Source: Seribacter sulfatis (GTDB lineage: Bacteria; Verrucomicrobiota; Verrucomicrobiia; Opitutales; Seribacteraceae). From it: a stretch of DNA of 64,000 nucleotides. Where the stretch lies: assembly GCF_964187635.1 (NCBI RefSeq), contig NZ_CAXLMO010000098.1, forward strand, positions 30,597-94,596, given 5' to 3'. Each line of letters begins with the position of its first letter. The first letter of the stretch is position 1. Shown here piece by piece: positions 8,303-17,240 of this stretch. A model generated the notes under the pieces. That model saw nothing but the letters and a program-made list of their open reading frames with translations. It searched no databases and was not told the origin of the DNA. The position numbers and the translations under genes are program-made.

Positions 8303-11300
8303 TTATAGGGAGTCTTCGCCTAAGACTCGTATATCTAGGCAGAGACTTTGCATTTCCTTCATCAGTACATTAAAAGACTGAGGAGTACCGGCCTGTAGAG
8401 AGTTGTCACCCTTTACAAGAGACTCGTAAATCTTTGTGCGTCCGGCTACATCATCCGACTTCACAGTGAGGATCTCCTGTAGAGTATATGCAGCCCCGTA
8501 TGCTTCTAATGCCCATACTTCCATTTCTCCAAATCGCTGTCCGCCGTATTGGGCTTTACCACCGAGAGGTTGCTGGGTAATTAAGCTGTATGGACCAACT
8601 GCACGTGCGTGTATCTTACTTGATACCAAGTGATTCAATTTGAGCATGTACATATAACCCACGACGATCTTTTGATAAAAAGCTTCTCCTGTACAACCGT
8701 CATATAATACAGTCTTTCCCGTCTCTGGTAGATTTGCTTCTTTAAGATAATCTCGGATTCTATCTTCAGAAATACCGTCAAATATTGGTGTAGCTACTTT
8801 AAAGCCTAATTTATTACAGGCCCAACCTAAATGGGTTTCCAAAACCTGACCTACATTCATCCGACTAGGAACACCTAAAGGATTTAAGCAAATTTGGATT
8901 GGAGTACCGTCTGGAAGAAAAGGCATGTCTTCTTCGGCAACAATTTTTGCCACAACACCTTTATTACCATGTCGACCTGCCATTTTGTCACCCACGCGCA
9001 TTTTTTGCTTTTTGGCTACAAATACCCGTACGTTTTTAATCGCTCCCTGATCAATCGAGTCACCTTGTTCTATTGACTCAATCTTACGATCACGATCATC
9101 TTCTAGATCGTTAAATTTAGATTCGTAACTTTCGATTATTTCAAAAACTTTAATTCGAACAGGAGAAGGCGGAATATCAATATAACGATGAACTGAAGAT
9201 AACCTTCTTAATAATGTCTTAGTAATCTTGCGATTAGAAGGAATGATTATGTCACCAGTTTCAGAGTTTGTAACATTTAATGGAATTTTTTCGCCCAAAA
9301 GAATGTTGGAGAGTGACTCCGTTAATTGTGAACGAAGGCTATCAGTTTGGTTTCTGTAATCTTCTTTTATTTGCTTACTTTGACGGCGAAGGTCTGAAGG
9401 GGAAAGCTTTTCCTGCTCCGCATCGGTTCGACTTGAAACCTTTACATCCATAACGATACCTTGTGTACCTGATGGAACCTTAAGGGAACTATCTTTTACG
9501 TCCGCTGCTTTTTCACCAAATATGGCCCGCAATAATTTTTCTTCTGGCGCTAAATCTGTTTCACTTTTAGGCGTAATTTTACCGACGAGAATATCACTTG
9601 GTCGTACTTCTGCACCAATACGAACTACACCTAGATGATCAAGGTTACGCAATGCTTCCTCTCCTGCGTTTGGTATATCCCTAGTAATTTCTTCCGGTCC
9701 GAGTTTTGTATCCCGTGCCGTGACCTCAAACTCTTCAATATGAATGGATGTATAGATATCATCCTTGATCATTTTTTCAGAGATCAAAATTGCATCTTCA
9801 AAATTATATCCCTTCCAAGGCATGAAGGCTACGAGAATATTACGACCAATCGCCAACTCCCCATTATCGGTGCAAGCACCGTCCGCAAGAGCATCGCCAA
9901 TCATTACCTTATTACCTCTTCGAACTATAGGTTTTTGATTAAAGCATGTTCCAGCATTGGAGCGCAAAAACTTTCTTAAATCGTAGCAATAAATGCCTCT
10001 CTTGTGGTCGCTTTTGGGTTCCTTGAGAAAACGCGGTGGAAGAGTACCATCATCTGTTACAACGATTCTGTTTCCATCAGCAAGCGCAACAACACCTTCG
10101 GATTCTGATACTGTTACAGTTTTAGAATCTTCTGCGACCTTCTTTTCAATGCCTGTACCAACCAATGGCGAATCAGACTGAAGTAATGGTACTGCTTGTC
10201 GCTGCATGTTAGCACCCATCAAGGCTCGATTCGCATCATCATGCTCTAGAAATGGAATTAAACCCGCAGCAACAGATACTACTTGCTTGGGTGAAACATC
10301 CATGAATTCTACCTGATTGGCATCGTATTCACTAACTTGATCTCGAGCACGACAGGTAACACGACCAATGATCTTGTTGGAGGATTTGTCTAACTCAGTG
10401 TTAGCTTGGGCGATTAAATACTGTTCCTCCGCGAAAGCATTGAGATCAATGACACCATTTATTAATGACTTTGAATGAATGAAATTTGCCTGTTTTAAAA
10501 CAACTCCCTCTAATTCTTTTACAAATTTGATTTTAGGAACATTTAGTATCTCAGCGAGTGCAGGGATTGATTCAGCTCCCCCCTTTTGCGTAAACACGAT
10601 AATGTCATTTTTCGCGATTGTCTCATTGGAAAGAATTTCAAGTGCCCAATTAAGTTCTGCATGTTTACTTATTTCATCGAAATAAATTAAATGTGTAGCC
10701 CCCTGCTTAAAACGACATTTATCGAAAGCCCGTTCATTTTCTAAATTTCTGAGATTATTGAGGGGATGAGATTCCTCGACATGATCCTTTGCGGAAATAA
10801 TTCCAATATATCCATTCAAGCAAGGATGATAAGTGGATTGAAGAAATCCGAACTCATCAATTTTAGCATAAGTAGAAAGCGTGTTTATTAATCCGATATT
10901 GGGTCCCTCGGGAGTTTCGATCGGGCAAATCCTGCCATAATGAGTTGGGTGTACATCCCGAACTTCAAAACCAGCTCTCTCTCGATTAAGTCCACCCGGT
11001 CCTAATGCAGATAATCGGCGCTTGTGAGTCAACTCGGCAAGTGGATTAATTTGGTCTTTAAATTGGCTAAGTTGACTCCTTGCAAAAAAATCTCTCACAA
11101 CCGTGGTGAGAGCCTTTGGGTTGATTAACTTACCAGGTGAAAGTGATTCAACTCCTTGGTCATACAGAGTCATCCTTTCTCGAACAACACGCTCCGTTCT
11201 TGATAAGCCACTTCGGCAAACGTTTGCTAGTAATTCTCCTACGGTTCTAACTCGACGATTACCTAAATGGTCAATGTCATCGATCCCCATATCGAAAAAC

Positions 11301-12502
11301 TTACCCGCATCTTCCCGGGCTTTTTCTTCGTTGGATTTACCTCGTTTGAAATCGGTAAGCTTCCGAGTGGCCGCAACTAAATCTTCAACAGTCGTTACCC
11401 GAACTTCCAATGGGGTGTCTAAATTTAATTTCAGATTAAGCATGTGCCTACCCACTTTAGCCAAATCGTAACGCTTGGAATCAAGAAATAGCCTCTTAAT
11501 AAGCGCTTCGGCATTAGCACGGTCAGGTGGCTCACCAGGTCGGAGTTTTTTATAAATTTCTTTTAGTGCTTCATCCTTGTTTTTAGTGGTGTCTTTTTTG
11601 AGACAACGTATGATTGCACCTTCATCAACAGAAGTGTCAATTGCACGGAGTTGTGTCTCTCCTGCTTTCTGGAAAGATCTAAGATATGTTTTAGTAAGAG
11701 GTTCAAATGCTTTTGCTAGAACAGCACCTTTTGTACGGTCAAACATTGGTTCGACTAGCACATAATTTGAAACATTCTCCTTTTTTAACAATTCTTCAAT
11801 AGATAATATTTCAATATCATAGAAAAGTTCGATTATTTTTTGATCGGAATCTTTGTCTTTATCAGAATCTGAATCAAGTAAGGCCCGTAAAAAAGTGGTA
11901 ATTAAAAACTTTCTTCTTCTTCTTCTACGATCTAAGTACACATACAGTAAATCATGTTGGTCAAATTGTGCCTCTATCCATGTTCCACGATCCGGAATTA
12001 TACGGAATCCGTGCAACGTCTTTCCACTACTGTGGACCGACTCCTCAAAACTAACGCCAGGCGAACGGTGTAATTGACTGACAACAACACGTTCGGCTCC
12101 ATTTATAATAAAGGATCCCCGTTCTGTTACTATAGGCAACTCACCCATAAAAATTTCTTCTTCACTGTAGAAAGGTTTACTCTGTCCTTCTACTTCAAGT
12201 CGCAAGCGAAGTTTGACCTGTAATGGAGCTGCATATGTACAGTTTTGATCGATACAATCCATTTCAGACAACTTAGATTCTCCAATGGTGTAACTCACAT
12301 ATTCTAAACGAGATTTTTCGTCATAACTTATGATAGGAAAAACCTCTGTAAAAACAGCCTCTAAGCCTGCTTTTTTTCGATGAGTTGATGGAACTTCTCT
12401 TTGAAGAAAATCATGAAAAGAATCAACTTGATTTTGAAGCAAGTTTGGTGGCTCGATGGCTTCTGTAAGCTTACCGAAATTTTTTCGAATTGCTGTATCC
12501 AT
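8303..12502 (-). CDS. rpoB: DNA-directed RNA polymerase subunit beta
   Basis: This is the beta subunit of RNA polymerase, forming one jaw of the active-site cleft and the rifampicin pocket. I start it at the ATG at 12502 (MDTAIRKNFGKLTEA, 1,399 residues). An upstream in-frame ATG at 12568 would add 22 residues, but those codons lie inside a terminator-like hairpin and encode nothing typical of RpoB. The rifampicin region is readable around residues 470-500. It reads LSQFKDQINPLAELTHKRRL, differing from E. coli at positions equivalent to 515 (K), 518 (I) and 522 (A). GDKMAGRHGNKG and the C-terminal PLGGKAQYGGQRFGEMEVWA motif are intact. Confidence 0.98.
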   Translation of the reverse strand: MDTAIRKNFGKLTEAIEPPNLLQNQVDSFHDFLQREVPSTHRKKAGLEAVFTEVFPIISYDEKSRLEYVSYTIGESKLSEMDCIDQNCTYAAPLQVKLRLRLEVEGQSKPFYSEEEIFMGELPIVTERGSFIINGAERVVVSQLHRSPGVSFEESVHSSGKTLHGFRIIPDRGTWIEAQFDQHDLLYVYLDRRRRRRKFLITTFLRALLDSDSDKDKDSDQKIIELFYDIEILSIEELLKKENVSNYVLVEPMFDRTKGAVLAKAFEPLTKTYLRSFQKAGETQLRAIDTSVDEGAIIRCLKKDTTKNKDEALKEIYKKLRPGEPPDRANAEALIKRLFLDSKRYDLAKVGRHMLNLKLNLDTPLEVRVTTVEDLVAATRKLTDFKRGKSNEEKAREDAGKFFDMGIDDIDHLGNRRVRTVGELLANVCRSGLSRTERVVRERMTLYDQGVESLSPGKLINPKALTTVVRDFFARSQLSQFKDQINPLAELTHKRRLSALGPGGLNRERAGFEVRDVHPTHYGRICPIETPEGPNIGLINTLSTYAKIDEFGFLQSTYHPCLNGYIGIISAKDHVEESHPLNNLRNLENERAFDKCRFKQGATHLIYFDEISKHAELNWALEILSNETIAKNDIIVFTQKGGAESIPALAEILNVPKIKFVKELEGVVLKQANFIHSKSLINGVIDLNAFAEEQYLIAQANTELDKSSNKIIGRVTCRARDQVSEYDANQVEFMDVSPKQVVSVAAGLIPFLEHDDANRALMGANMQRQAVPLLQSDSPLVGTGIEKKVAEDSKTVTVSESEGVVALADGNRIVVTDDGTLPPRFLKEPKSDHKRGIYCYDLRKFLRSNAGTCFNQKPIVRRGNKVMIGDALADGACTDNGELAIGRNILVAFMPWKGYNFEDAILISEKMIKDDIYTSIHIEEFEVTARDTKLGPEEITRDIPNAGEEALRNLDHLGVVRIGAEVRPSDILVGKITPKSETDLAPEEKLLRAIFGEKAADVKDSSLKVPSGTQGIVMDVKVSSRTDAEQEKLSPSDLRRQSKQIKEDYRNQTDSLRSQLTESLSNILLGEKIPLNVTNSETGDIIIPSNRKITKTLLRRLSSVHRYIDIPPSPVRIKVFEIIESYESKFNDLEDDRDRKIESIEQGDSIDQGAIKNVRVFVAKKQKMRVGDKMAGRHGNKGVVAKIVAEEDMPFLPDGTPIQICLNPLGVPSRMNVGQVLETHLGWACNKLGFKVATPIFDGISEDRIRDYLKEANLPETGKTVLYDGCTGEAFYQKIVVGYMYMLKLNHLVSSKIHARAVGPYSLITQQPLGGKAQYGGQRFGEMEVWALEAYGAAYTLQEILTVKSDDVAGRTKIYESLVKGDNSLQAGTPQSFNVLMKEMQSLCLDIRVLGEDSL

Positions 12503-12538
12503 ATTATTGGTTGGTAACTTGTGGGGTAGGGAAAGAAC

Positions 12539-12576
12539 AAAAAAAGCCGCAGATTGCATAGCAACCATACGGCTTT
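12539..12576 (-). terminator. rplL-rpoB intrinsic terminator/attenuator
   Basis: On the minus strand AAAGCCG and CGGCTTT form a 7 bp stem, closed further inside by TTGC-TAT-GCAA, and are followed directly by TTTTGTTC. This is a normal rho-independent layout placed between rplL and rpoB. In E. coli and others this gap holds an attenuator that lowers rpoBC relative to the L7/L12 message, and the same role is inferred here. It overlaps the first codons of the longer alternative rpoB frame. Confidence 0.7.
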
Positions 12577-12608
12577 ACTTTAAAACTAGAAAGAAAGAGA
12601 GAAATGCA

Positions 12609-12998
12609 TTATTTAACTTCTACTTTTGCTCCTGCAGCCTCTAATTTCTTAACAATCTCATCTGCCTCATCCTTGGAGACTGCTTCCTTGACTGGCTTGG
12701 GCGCTCCTTCTACGAGTTCTTTAGCCTCTTTTAATCCAAGACCGGTAATTGCACGGACTTCTTTAATAACGGCAATTTTGTTGCCTCCAAATTCAATGAG
12801 AACAACATTGAATTCAGTTTGTGCTTCTGCTGCTCCACCGGCATCTCCGCCGCCGGCTGGTGCTGCGACTGCTACGGCTGCTGGTGCTGCTGCACTAACG
12901 CCCCATTTGTCTTCGAGCTCTTTAACGAGATCTGCGATCTCTATTACTGATTGGCCGCTGAGCCAATCAACTACTTGGTCTTTTGTTATGTCTGACAT
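12609..12998 (-). CDS. rplL: 50S ribosomal protein L7/L12
   Basis: L7/L12 forms the flexible stalk that recruits translation GTPases. The 129-residue protein has an N-terminal dimerisation helix (residues 1-32), an alanine/glycine-rich hinge (about 34-57) and a conserved C-terminal domain with KIAVIKEVRAITGLGLKEAK. Length and order are typical. It follows rplJ with a 124 bp gap and has the strongest Shine-Dalgarno of the cluster, in keeping with its need for several copies per ribosome. Confidence 0.98.
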   Translation of the reverse strand: MSDITKDQVVDWLSGQSVIEIADLVKELEDKWGVSAAAPAAVAVAAPAGGGDAGGAAEAQTEFNVVLIEFGGNKIAVIKEVRAITGLGLKEAKELVEGAPKPVKEAVSKDEADEIVKKLEAAGAKVEVK

Positions 12999-13009
12999 GT
13001 TAATATATA

Positions 13010-13015
13010 CCTCCT
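13010..13015 (-). promoter_or_regulatory. Strong Shine-Dalgarno of rplL
   Basis: AGGAGG lies 11 nt upstream of the rplL ATG on the minus strand. It is a perfect anti-16S complement in a genome where most starts in this window have none, so it probably raises L7/L12 output. Confidence 0.7.
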
Positions 13016-13122
13016 GTCCTGAATATGATTAGTACCTATTGGTGTTTAAGGAATTACCCCTAATTTCTTCTAGGTTGGTGGTTAATAGTTTTATTTTTCG
13101 GATAGAATATCCAGAAAATGGT

Positions 13123-13632
13123 TTAGGAATTATCTGCCTTTGCTTGTAAAACAGTAACCATCGAACGTGCTGGTGCACTAAGGATGGATACTAGTTGAGT
13201 CGCAGGTGTATTGAGTAATGAAAGTAATTGGGATTGAAGAACTTCTAAGCTCGGTAGATTTGCCAATTGCTTAACTTGGTCAGTATTTAAAACTCGATCT
13301 CCAAGTGTTCCAGCTTTGACAGTTACTTTTTTGGTTTCTTTCAAGAATTCACCAAGTGCTTTTGCTACACCCGATGGGTCATCTCCCCCAACCACGATTG
13401 CAGTATGACCTGATAAATGGTCTGATAAATCAGGTAATTCTTTTTCCTTCGTTGCGATCGTAAGTGAACTATTTTTTACGACATGAAATTCAGCTCCTCG
13501 TTCTGAAAGCTTTTTCCTTAGTTCGGATGTTTCTTCCGCATTTATTCCCTTGTAATCGGTAAGAAAAAAGTAATCGGAGCGAGAGAGGTAGTCGGAAGCC
13601 TCTTTAATTAAATAGGATTTTTCAGGTCTCAT
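13123..13632 (-). CDS. rplJ: 50S ribosomal protein L10
   Basis: L10 anchors the L7/L12 stalk to 23S rRNA and in many bacteria represses its own operon. The 169 residues include the N-terminal rRNA-binding part with TDYKGINAEETSELRKKL (residues 25-42) and the C-terminal helix that binds L12 dimers. It starts 12 bp after rplA. Length and position are standard. Possible autoregulation by the L10-L12 complex is a family property; I did not identify its leader structure here. Confidence 0.97.
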   Translation of the reverse strand: MRPEKSYLIKEASDYLSRSDYFFLTDYKGINAEETSELRKKLSERGAEFHVVKNSSLTIATKEKELPDLSDHLSGHTAIVVGGDDPSGVAKALGEFLKETKKVTVKAGTLGDRVLNTDQVKQLANLPSLEVLQSQLLSLLNTPATQLVSILSAPARSMVTVLQAKADNS

Positions 13633-13644
13633 GATGTAGATATA

Positions 13645-14337
13645 TTACGAAAGATTAAGAGTACTGGTGTCGAGTTTAACGCTCGGGCTCATTGTACTGC
13701 TAATGTAAACATTTTTAATAAATTTTCCCTTAAAGCCATCTGGTCTCGAGGACAAAACCGCTTCTAACGCAGTCGACGTATTTTCCTGCAACTGAACTGA
13801 AGTAAAAGATCTTTTACCCACGACGACAGCGAGTGAACCAGTTTTATCCATTTTAAATTCAACTCTTCCTGCCTTTACCGCAGTAATTGCTTCCGCAACA
13901 TTATCGGTAACTGTACCAGCTTTTGGGGTAGGCATCAAACCTCTTGGACCAAGCACACGAGCAATACTGCGAACACTTTTCATTGAATCTGTTGTAGCAA
14001 GGGCCACATCGAAGTCCATCCATCCGTCTTTGACCTTTTTGATTAACTCATCAAGTCCAGCATGATCAGCACCTGCTGCTTTAGCTTCATCCGCATTATC
14101 GGTAAAAACAATCACACGAACTTCTTTACCGCTTCCATGGGGTAAATTTACAATTCCCCTTACACCCTGAGAGCTTTGCTTAGGATCAACGCCTAAAGAA
14201 CAAGAGAGTTCTATTGTTTCATCAAAATTTACTTTTTCAAATTTTTCAAGTCTACCGAACGCATCCGAAAGTGTGCTTGTTTCGTCCTGTGAAAAACCTT
14301 CCATAGACTTGCGATATTTTTTACTACGAGAAATCAT
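13645..14337 (-). CDS. rplA: 50S ribosomal protein L1
   Basis: L1 forms the mobile stalk next to the E site and is a translational repressor of rplKA in many species. The 230-residue product has the hallmark GPRGLMPTPKAGTV (residues near 132-145), and NLPHGSGKEVRVIVF in the first half. The N-terminus MISRSKKYRKSMEGF is basic, as expected. It lies 11 bp after rplK and 12 bp before rplJ. Certain. Confidence 0.98.
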   Translation of the reverse strand: MISRSKKYRKSMEGFSQDETSTLSDAFGRLEKFEKVNFDETIELSCSLGVDPKQSSQGVRGIVNLPHGSGKEVRVIVFTDNADEAKAAGADHAGLDELIKKVKDGWMDFDVALATTDSMKSVRSIARVLGPRGLMPTPKAGTVTDNVAEAITAVKAGRVEFKMDKTGSLAVVVGKRSFTSVQLQENTSTALEAVLSSRPDGFKGKFIKNVYISSTMSPSVKLDTSTLNLS

Positions 14338-14348
14338 GTTAAATTAGA

Positions 14349-14774
14349 TTAATTGGAGACTTCGATTCCCATACTTCTTGCCGTACCTTCTATTATCCTA
14401 CAAGCAGCATCTTCATCAGATGCGTTTAAATCATTTTGCTTAGTCTTTACAATGTCCTTGATTTGATCACGGGTTACCGTACCGACCTTATCTCGATTCG
14501 GAACACCAGAACCTTTGGCTAAACCAGCAGCTTTCTTCAGTAGTACGGAAGCAGGGGGTGACTTAAGAATAAAACTAAATGAACGATCTGAGTATACTGT
14601 TATTACAACCGGTAAGATCAAACCTGCTTGATCTTTAGTTTTTGCGTTAAATTCTTTACAAAAACCCATGATGTTTACACCTTGTGCACCCAACGCTGGA
14701 CCAACAGGGGGTGCAGGATTGGCTGCACCAGCAGGTAATTGAAGTTTAATAAGACCAACAGCTTTCTTAGACAT
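14349..14774 (-). CDS. rplK: 50S ribosomal protein L11
   Basis: L11 binds the GTPase-associated centre of 23S rRNA and is needed for stringent-response signalling. I start it at the ATG at 14774 (MSKKAVGLIKLQLPAGAANP, 141 residues, exactly family length). A longer frame from 14813 would add 13 non-conserved residues and overlap the end of nusG. With the chosen start the gap to nusG is 8 bp. The proline-rich PAPPVGPALGAQGVNIMGFC motif that binds thiostrepton-type drugs is intact. Confidence 0.97.
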   Translation of the reverse strand: MSKKAVGLIKLQLPAGAANPAPPVGPALGAQGVNIMGFCKEFNAKTKDQAGLILPVVITVYSDRSFSFILKSPPASVLLKKAAGLAKGSGVPNRDKVGTVTRDQIKDIVKTKQNDLNASDEDAACRIIEGTARSMGIEVSN

Positions 14775-14782
14775 TATAAATA

Positions 14783-15361
14783 TTATTCTTGATCGGCTTT
14801 TTCGACTTGCCAAAATTCTAGTTCAACAGGAGTGAATCGGCCAAAAATGGAAACCGAAACTTTAAGAGTTCCTTTTGCTGGGTCAATGTCCTCAATTTCA
14901 CCAGTTAAGTTTAAGAAAGGTCCATCTAGTATTTTGACCACTTCACCAACAGTAAATTGAACTTTTGGAACTTCTTTTCCTTTTGCTTCATCCACTTGAT
15001 TTAAGATACGTGAAATCTCATCATCACGAAGCGGTGTTGGATTTTCCTTACCAATAAAGTTAATTACACCGTCCGTATCCTTGACCTTATACCAAGGTTC
15101 TTTCTTAAGAGTACCTTGATCATCATAAAGTTTCATTTCTACAAATACATAACCGGGATAAAACTTACGGTCCCTTTGTCTTTTTTTGCCGTTCTTAACC
15201 TCAGATACAGTTTCGATAGGAACAAGAACTTCATTCAAATTCTTCGCGAAATGCTCATCTTCTTCTTTATACTTGGCAAAGTAACGGCGCACTTTGTCCT
15301 CGTGATTAGACAGACATTGTACGGCATACCATCTCATTCCAGTTGATAAAGTATCGTTCAT
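14783..15361 (-). CDS. nusG: Transcription termination/antitermination protein NusG
   Basis: NusG binds the RNA polymerase clamp, suppresses pausing and links polymerase to Rho or to ribosomal S10. The 192 residues contain the NGN domain, with MRWYAVQCLSNHE, KFYPGYVFVEM and GVINFIGKENPTPL, and a C-terminal KOW domain with VGEVVKILDGPFLNLTGEIE. The listed start gives eight residues before MRWYAV, and the ATG at 15337 is an alternative. It lies 12 bp after secE. Rho-NusG termination may matter here because convergent genes leave no space for hairpin terminators. Confidence 0.97.
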   Translation of the reverse strand: MNDTLSTGMRWYAVQCLSNHEDKVRRYFAKYKEEDEHFAKNLNEVLVPIETVSEVKNGKKRQRDRKFYPGYVFVEMKLYDDQGTLKKEPWYKVKDTDGVINFIGKENPTPLRDDEISRILNQVDEAKGKEVPKVQFTVGEVVKILDGPFLNLTGEIEDIDPAKGTLKVSVSIFGRFTPVELEFWQVEKADQE

Positions 15362-15373
15362 GAAGTGTAAGGA

Positions 15374-15580
15374 TTAGCTAGACCGAAGGTATTGAGTTAC
15401 AAACTCCACCCAATTAGATAAAGAAAAATCTGAAACAGAAATAAAGCAGCCTAATATAACTACACCGATTACAACAACTATTGTAGATTCGCGAAGCTCA
15501 GCAAAAGTGGGCCAACTTGCTTTCCCAAGTTCAGCAATAGTCTCCTTGTAAAAGGTTCTAACTTTCTTAAACGGATTCAA
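15374..15580 (-). CDS. secE: Preprotein translocase subunit SecE
   Basis: SecE clamps the SecY channel and is essential for protein export. At 68 residues it is the short single-helix type. The amphipathic segment FKKVRTFYKETIAELGKASWP (residues 4-24, quoted as consensus start KKVRTFYKE and GKASWP) is followed by one membrane helix from about 33 to 52. It lies between tRNA-Trp and nusG, the near-universal position of secE. Certain by sequence and context. Confidence 0.96.
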   Translation of the reverse strand: MNPFKKVRTFYKETIAELGKASWPTFAELRESTIVVVIGVVILGCFISVSDFSLSNWVEFVTQYLRSS

Positions 15581-15592
15581 TTTTATTATAAA

Positions 15593-15668
<76 letters not shown>

Positions 15669-15710
15669 CAAGTTTTAATTGGGTGGATTTGCGAGTAGTA
15701 ATCTAAATGA

Positions 15711-16910
15711 TTAAGAAATTTCAGTAATGTTACCCGCTCCAATAGTTTTGCCACCCTCGCGAATAGCAAATCTTTGTCCAGGTTCCATTGCGATTGACTT
15801 TTGAAGTTCTATTTCAACACCCAGATTGTCACCTGGCATTACCATTTCAACACCTTCAGGTAAATGAACAATCCCGGTGACATCTGCGGTACCAAAGAAG
15901 AATTGTGGACGATAACCTTTGAAAAATGGGGTGTGCCTTCCACCTTCTTCTTTGTTAAGAACATAAATTTGGGCTTTCGCTTTGACATGGGGCTTTATGC
16001 TACCTGGAGCAGCAAGTACGTGACCTCTCTGTATATCAGCTTTTTCAATTCCACGAAGCAGTATTCCAACATTATCACCTGCTTGACCTTGTCCTAATTC
16101 CTTACGAAACATCTCAACACCGGTACATGTAGTCTTACGAGATTCTCCAAGACCAACAATTTCAACTTCTTCACCGACCTTGATTCTTCCACGCTCGATT
16201 CTTCCAGTTGCAACAGTACCACGTCCTGTAATTGTAAAAACGCCTTCCACTGCCATCAATAAAGGTTTGTCAACATCACGTACGGGTTCGGCTACTTCAG
16301 TATCAATGGCATCCATTAATTTCTGAATCGAACCTAGGCCCAAATCACTCTCTTCATTTTCAAGTGCCTTGGTAGCAGAACCGCGGATGATTTTTGCATT
16401 GTCACCATCGAATTCATACTTGCTCAACAAATCGCGAATTTCCATGTCGACTAATTCAAGTAATTCTTCGTCATCACCAGACATAAGGTCGCATTTATTG
16501 AGAAAAACTACCAAATTAGGAACATCTACTTGGCGAGCAAGAAGGATATGTTCTCTAGTTTGAGGCATGGGGCCAGTAGTAGCATCTACTACTAAAATAG
16601 CTCCGTCCATTTGAGCTGCACCCGTGATCATATTCTTAACAAAATCAGCGTGACCAGGGCAGTCTACATGAGCGTAATGCCTGTTTGCTGATTCGTACTC
16701 AACATGAGAAACTGCAATCGTTACAATTTTAGACGAGTCACGTACTGTTCCGCCTTTCGCTATATCGGCATAGCTTTTTACTTCTGCAAGTCCTTGACGG
16801 GCTTGAGCATGTAAAATTGCTGTCGTGAGTGTTGTTTTACCATGGTCTACGTGACCGATGGTACCTACATTAACGTGGGGTTTTGTGCGTTGGAACTGTT
16901 CTTTGGCCAT
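15711..16910 (-). CDS. tuf: Elongation factor Tu
   Basis: EF-Tu delivers aminoacyl-tRNA to the ribosome. Its 399 residues span all three domains, with G1 GHVDHGKT (19-26), G3 DCPGH (83-87) and NKCD near 139. Switch I is unusual. Where most bacteria have a glutamate-rich stretch ending ARGITINT, this protein has YADIAKGGTVRDSSKIVTI, about two residues longer, with the conserved Mg-binding threonine kept as T64 but RG replaced by KI. The rest is very conserved and the gene is clearly functional. It is flanked by tRNA-Thr and tRNA-Trp and is the only tuf in this window; none follows fusA. Confidence 0.98.
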   Translation of the reverse strand: MAKEQFQRTKPHVNVGTIGHVDHGKTTLTTAILHAQARQGLAEVKSYADIAKGGTVRDSSKIVTIAVSHVEYESANRHYAHVDCPGHADFVKNMITGAAQMDGAILVVDATTGPMPQTREHILLARQVDVPNLVVFLNKCDLMSGDDEELLELVDMEIRDLLSKYEFDGDNAKIIRGSATKALENEESDLGLGSIQKLMDAIDTEVAEPVRDVDKPLLMAVEGVFTITGRGTVATGRIERGRIKVGEEVEIVGLGESRKTTCTGVEMFRKELGQGQAGDNVGILLRGIEKADIQRGHVLAAPGSIKPHVKAKAQIYVLNKEEGGRHTPFFKGYRPQFFFGTADVTGIVHLPEGVEMVMPGDNLGVEIELQKSIAMEPGQRFAIREGGKTIGAGNITEIS

Positions 16911-16936
16911 TTGTTTGACTTAGTTTGAATTTTATG

Positions 16937-17012
<76 letters not shown>

Positions 17013-17042
17013 GGGGGGCATGGAGTTAGAGAAAAGTGTTTG

Positions 17043-17070
17043 AAGGTAGAGAAAAGTGATTTTTTGTCAA
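17043..17070 (-). promoter_or_regulatory. Candidate sigma-70-type promoter of the tRNA-Thr/tuf operon
   Basis: A perfect minus-strand -35 box TTGACA (17065-17070) is followed, after 16 nt, by TACCTT, a weak -10 (three of six matches), about 30 nt before the tRNA-Thr 5' end. Such an operon should have a strong promoter here. The -35 is convincing and the -10 is not. Confidence 0.4.
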
Positions 17071-17121
17071 GTAAAACCAAATTTTTGTCACAAACATGTT
17101 TCTACTTTTTACATTATAAAC

Positions 17122-17150
17122 TTGATTTACTTAGATAAATTTTAGATAGT
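17122..17150 (+). promoter_or_regulatory. Candidate promoter of tRNA-Gly
   Basis: TTGATT (17122-17127), a 17-nt spacer and GATAGT (17145-17150) precede the tRNA-Gly 5' end by 12 nt, which is compatible with a start a few bases before the mature tRNA. Box quality is moderate. Confidence 0.4.
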
Positions 17151-17162
17151 TTATCTCGGAAC

Positions 17163-17238
<76 letters not shown>

Positions 17239-17240
17239 TT

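Noticed and set aside
12503..12568. 22-residue N-terminal extension of RpoB
   Set aside because: Not RpoB-like and located inside a terminator hairpin; the ATG at 12502 gives the normal start.
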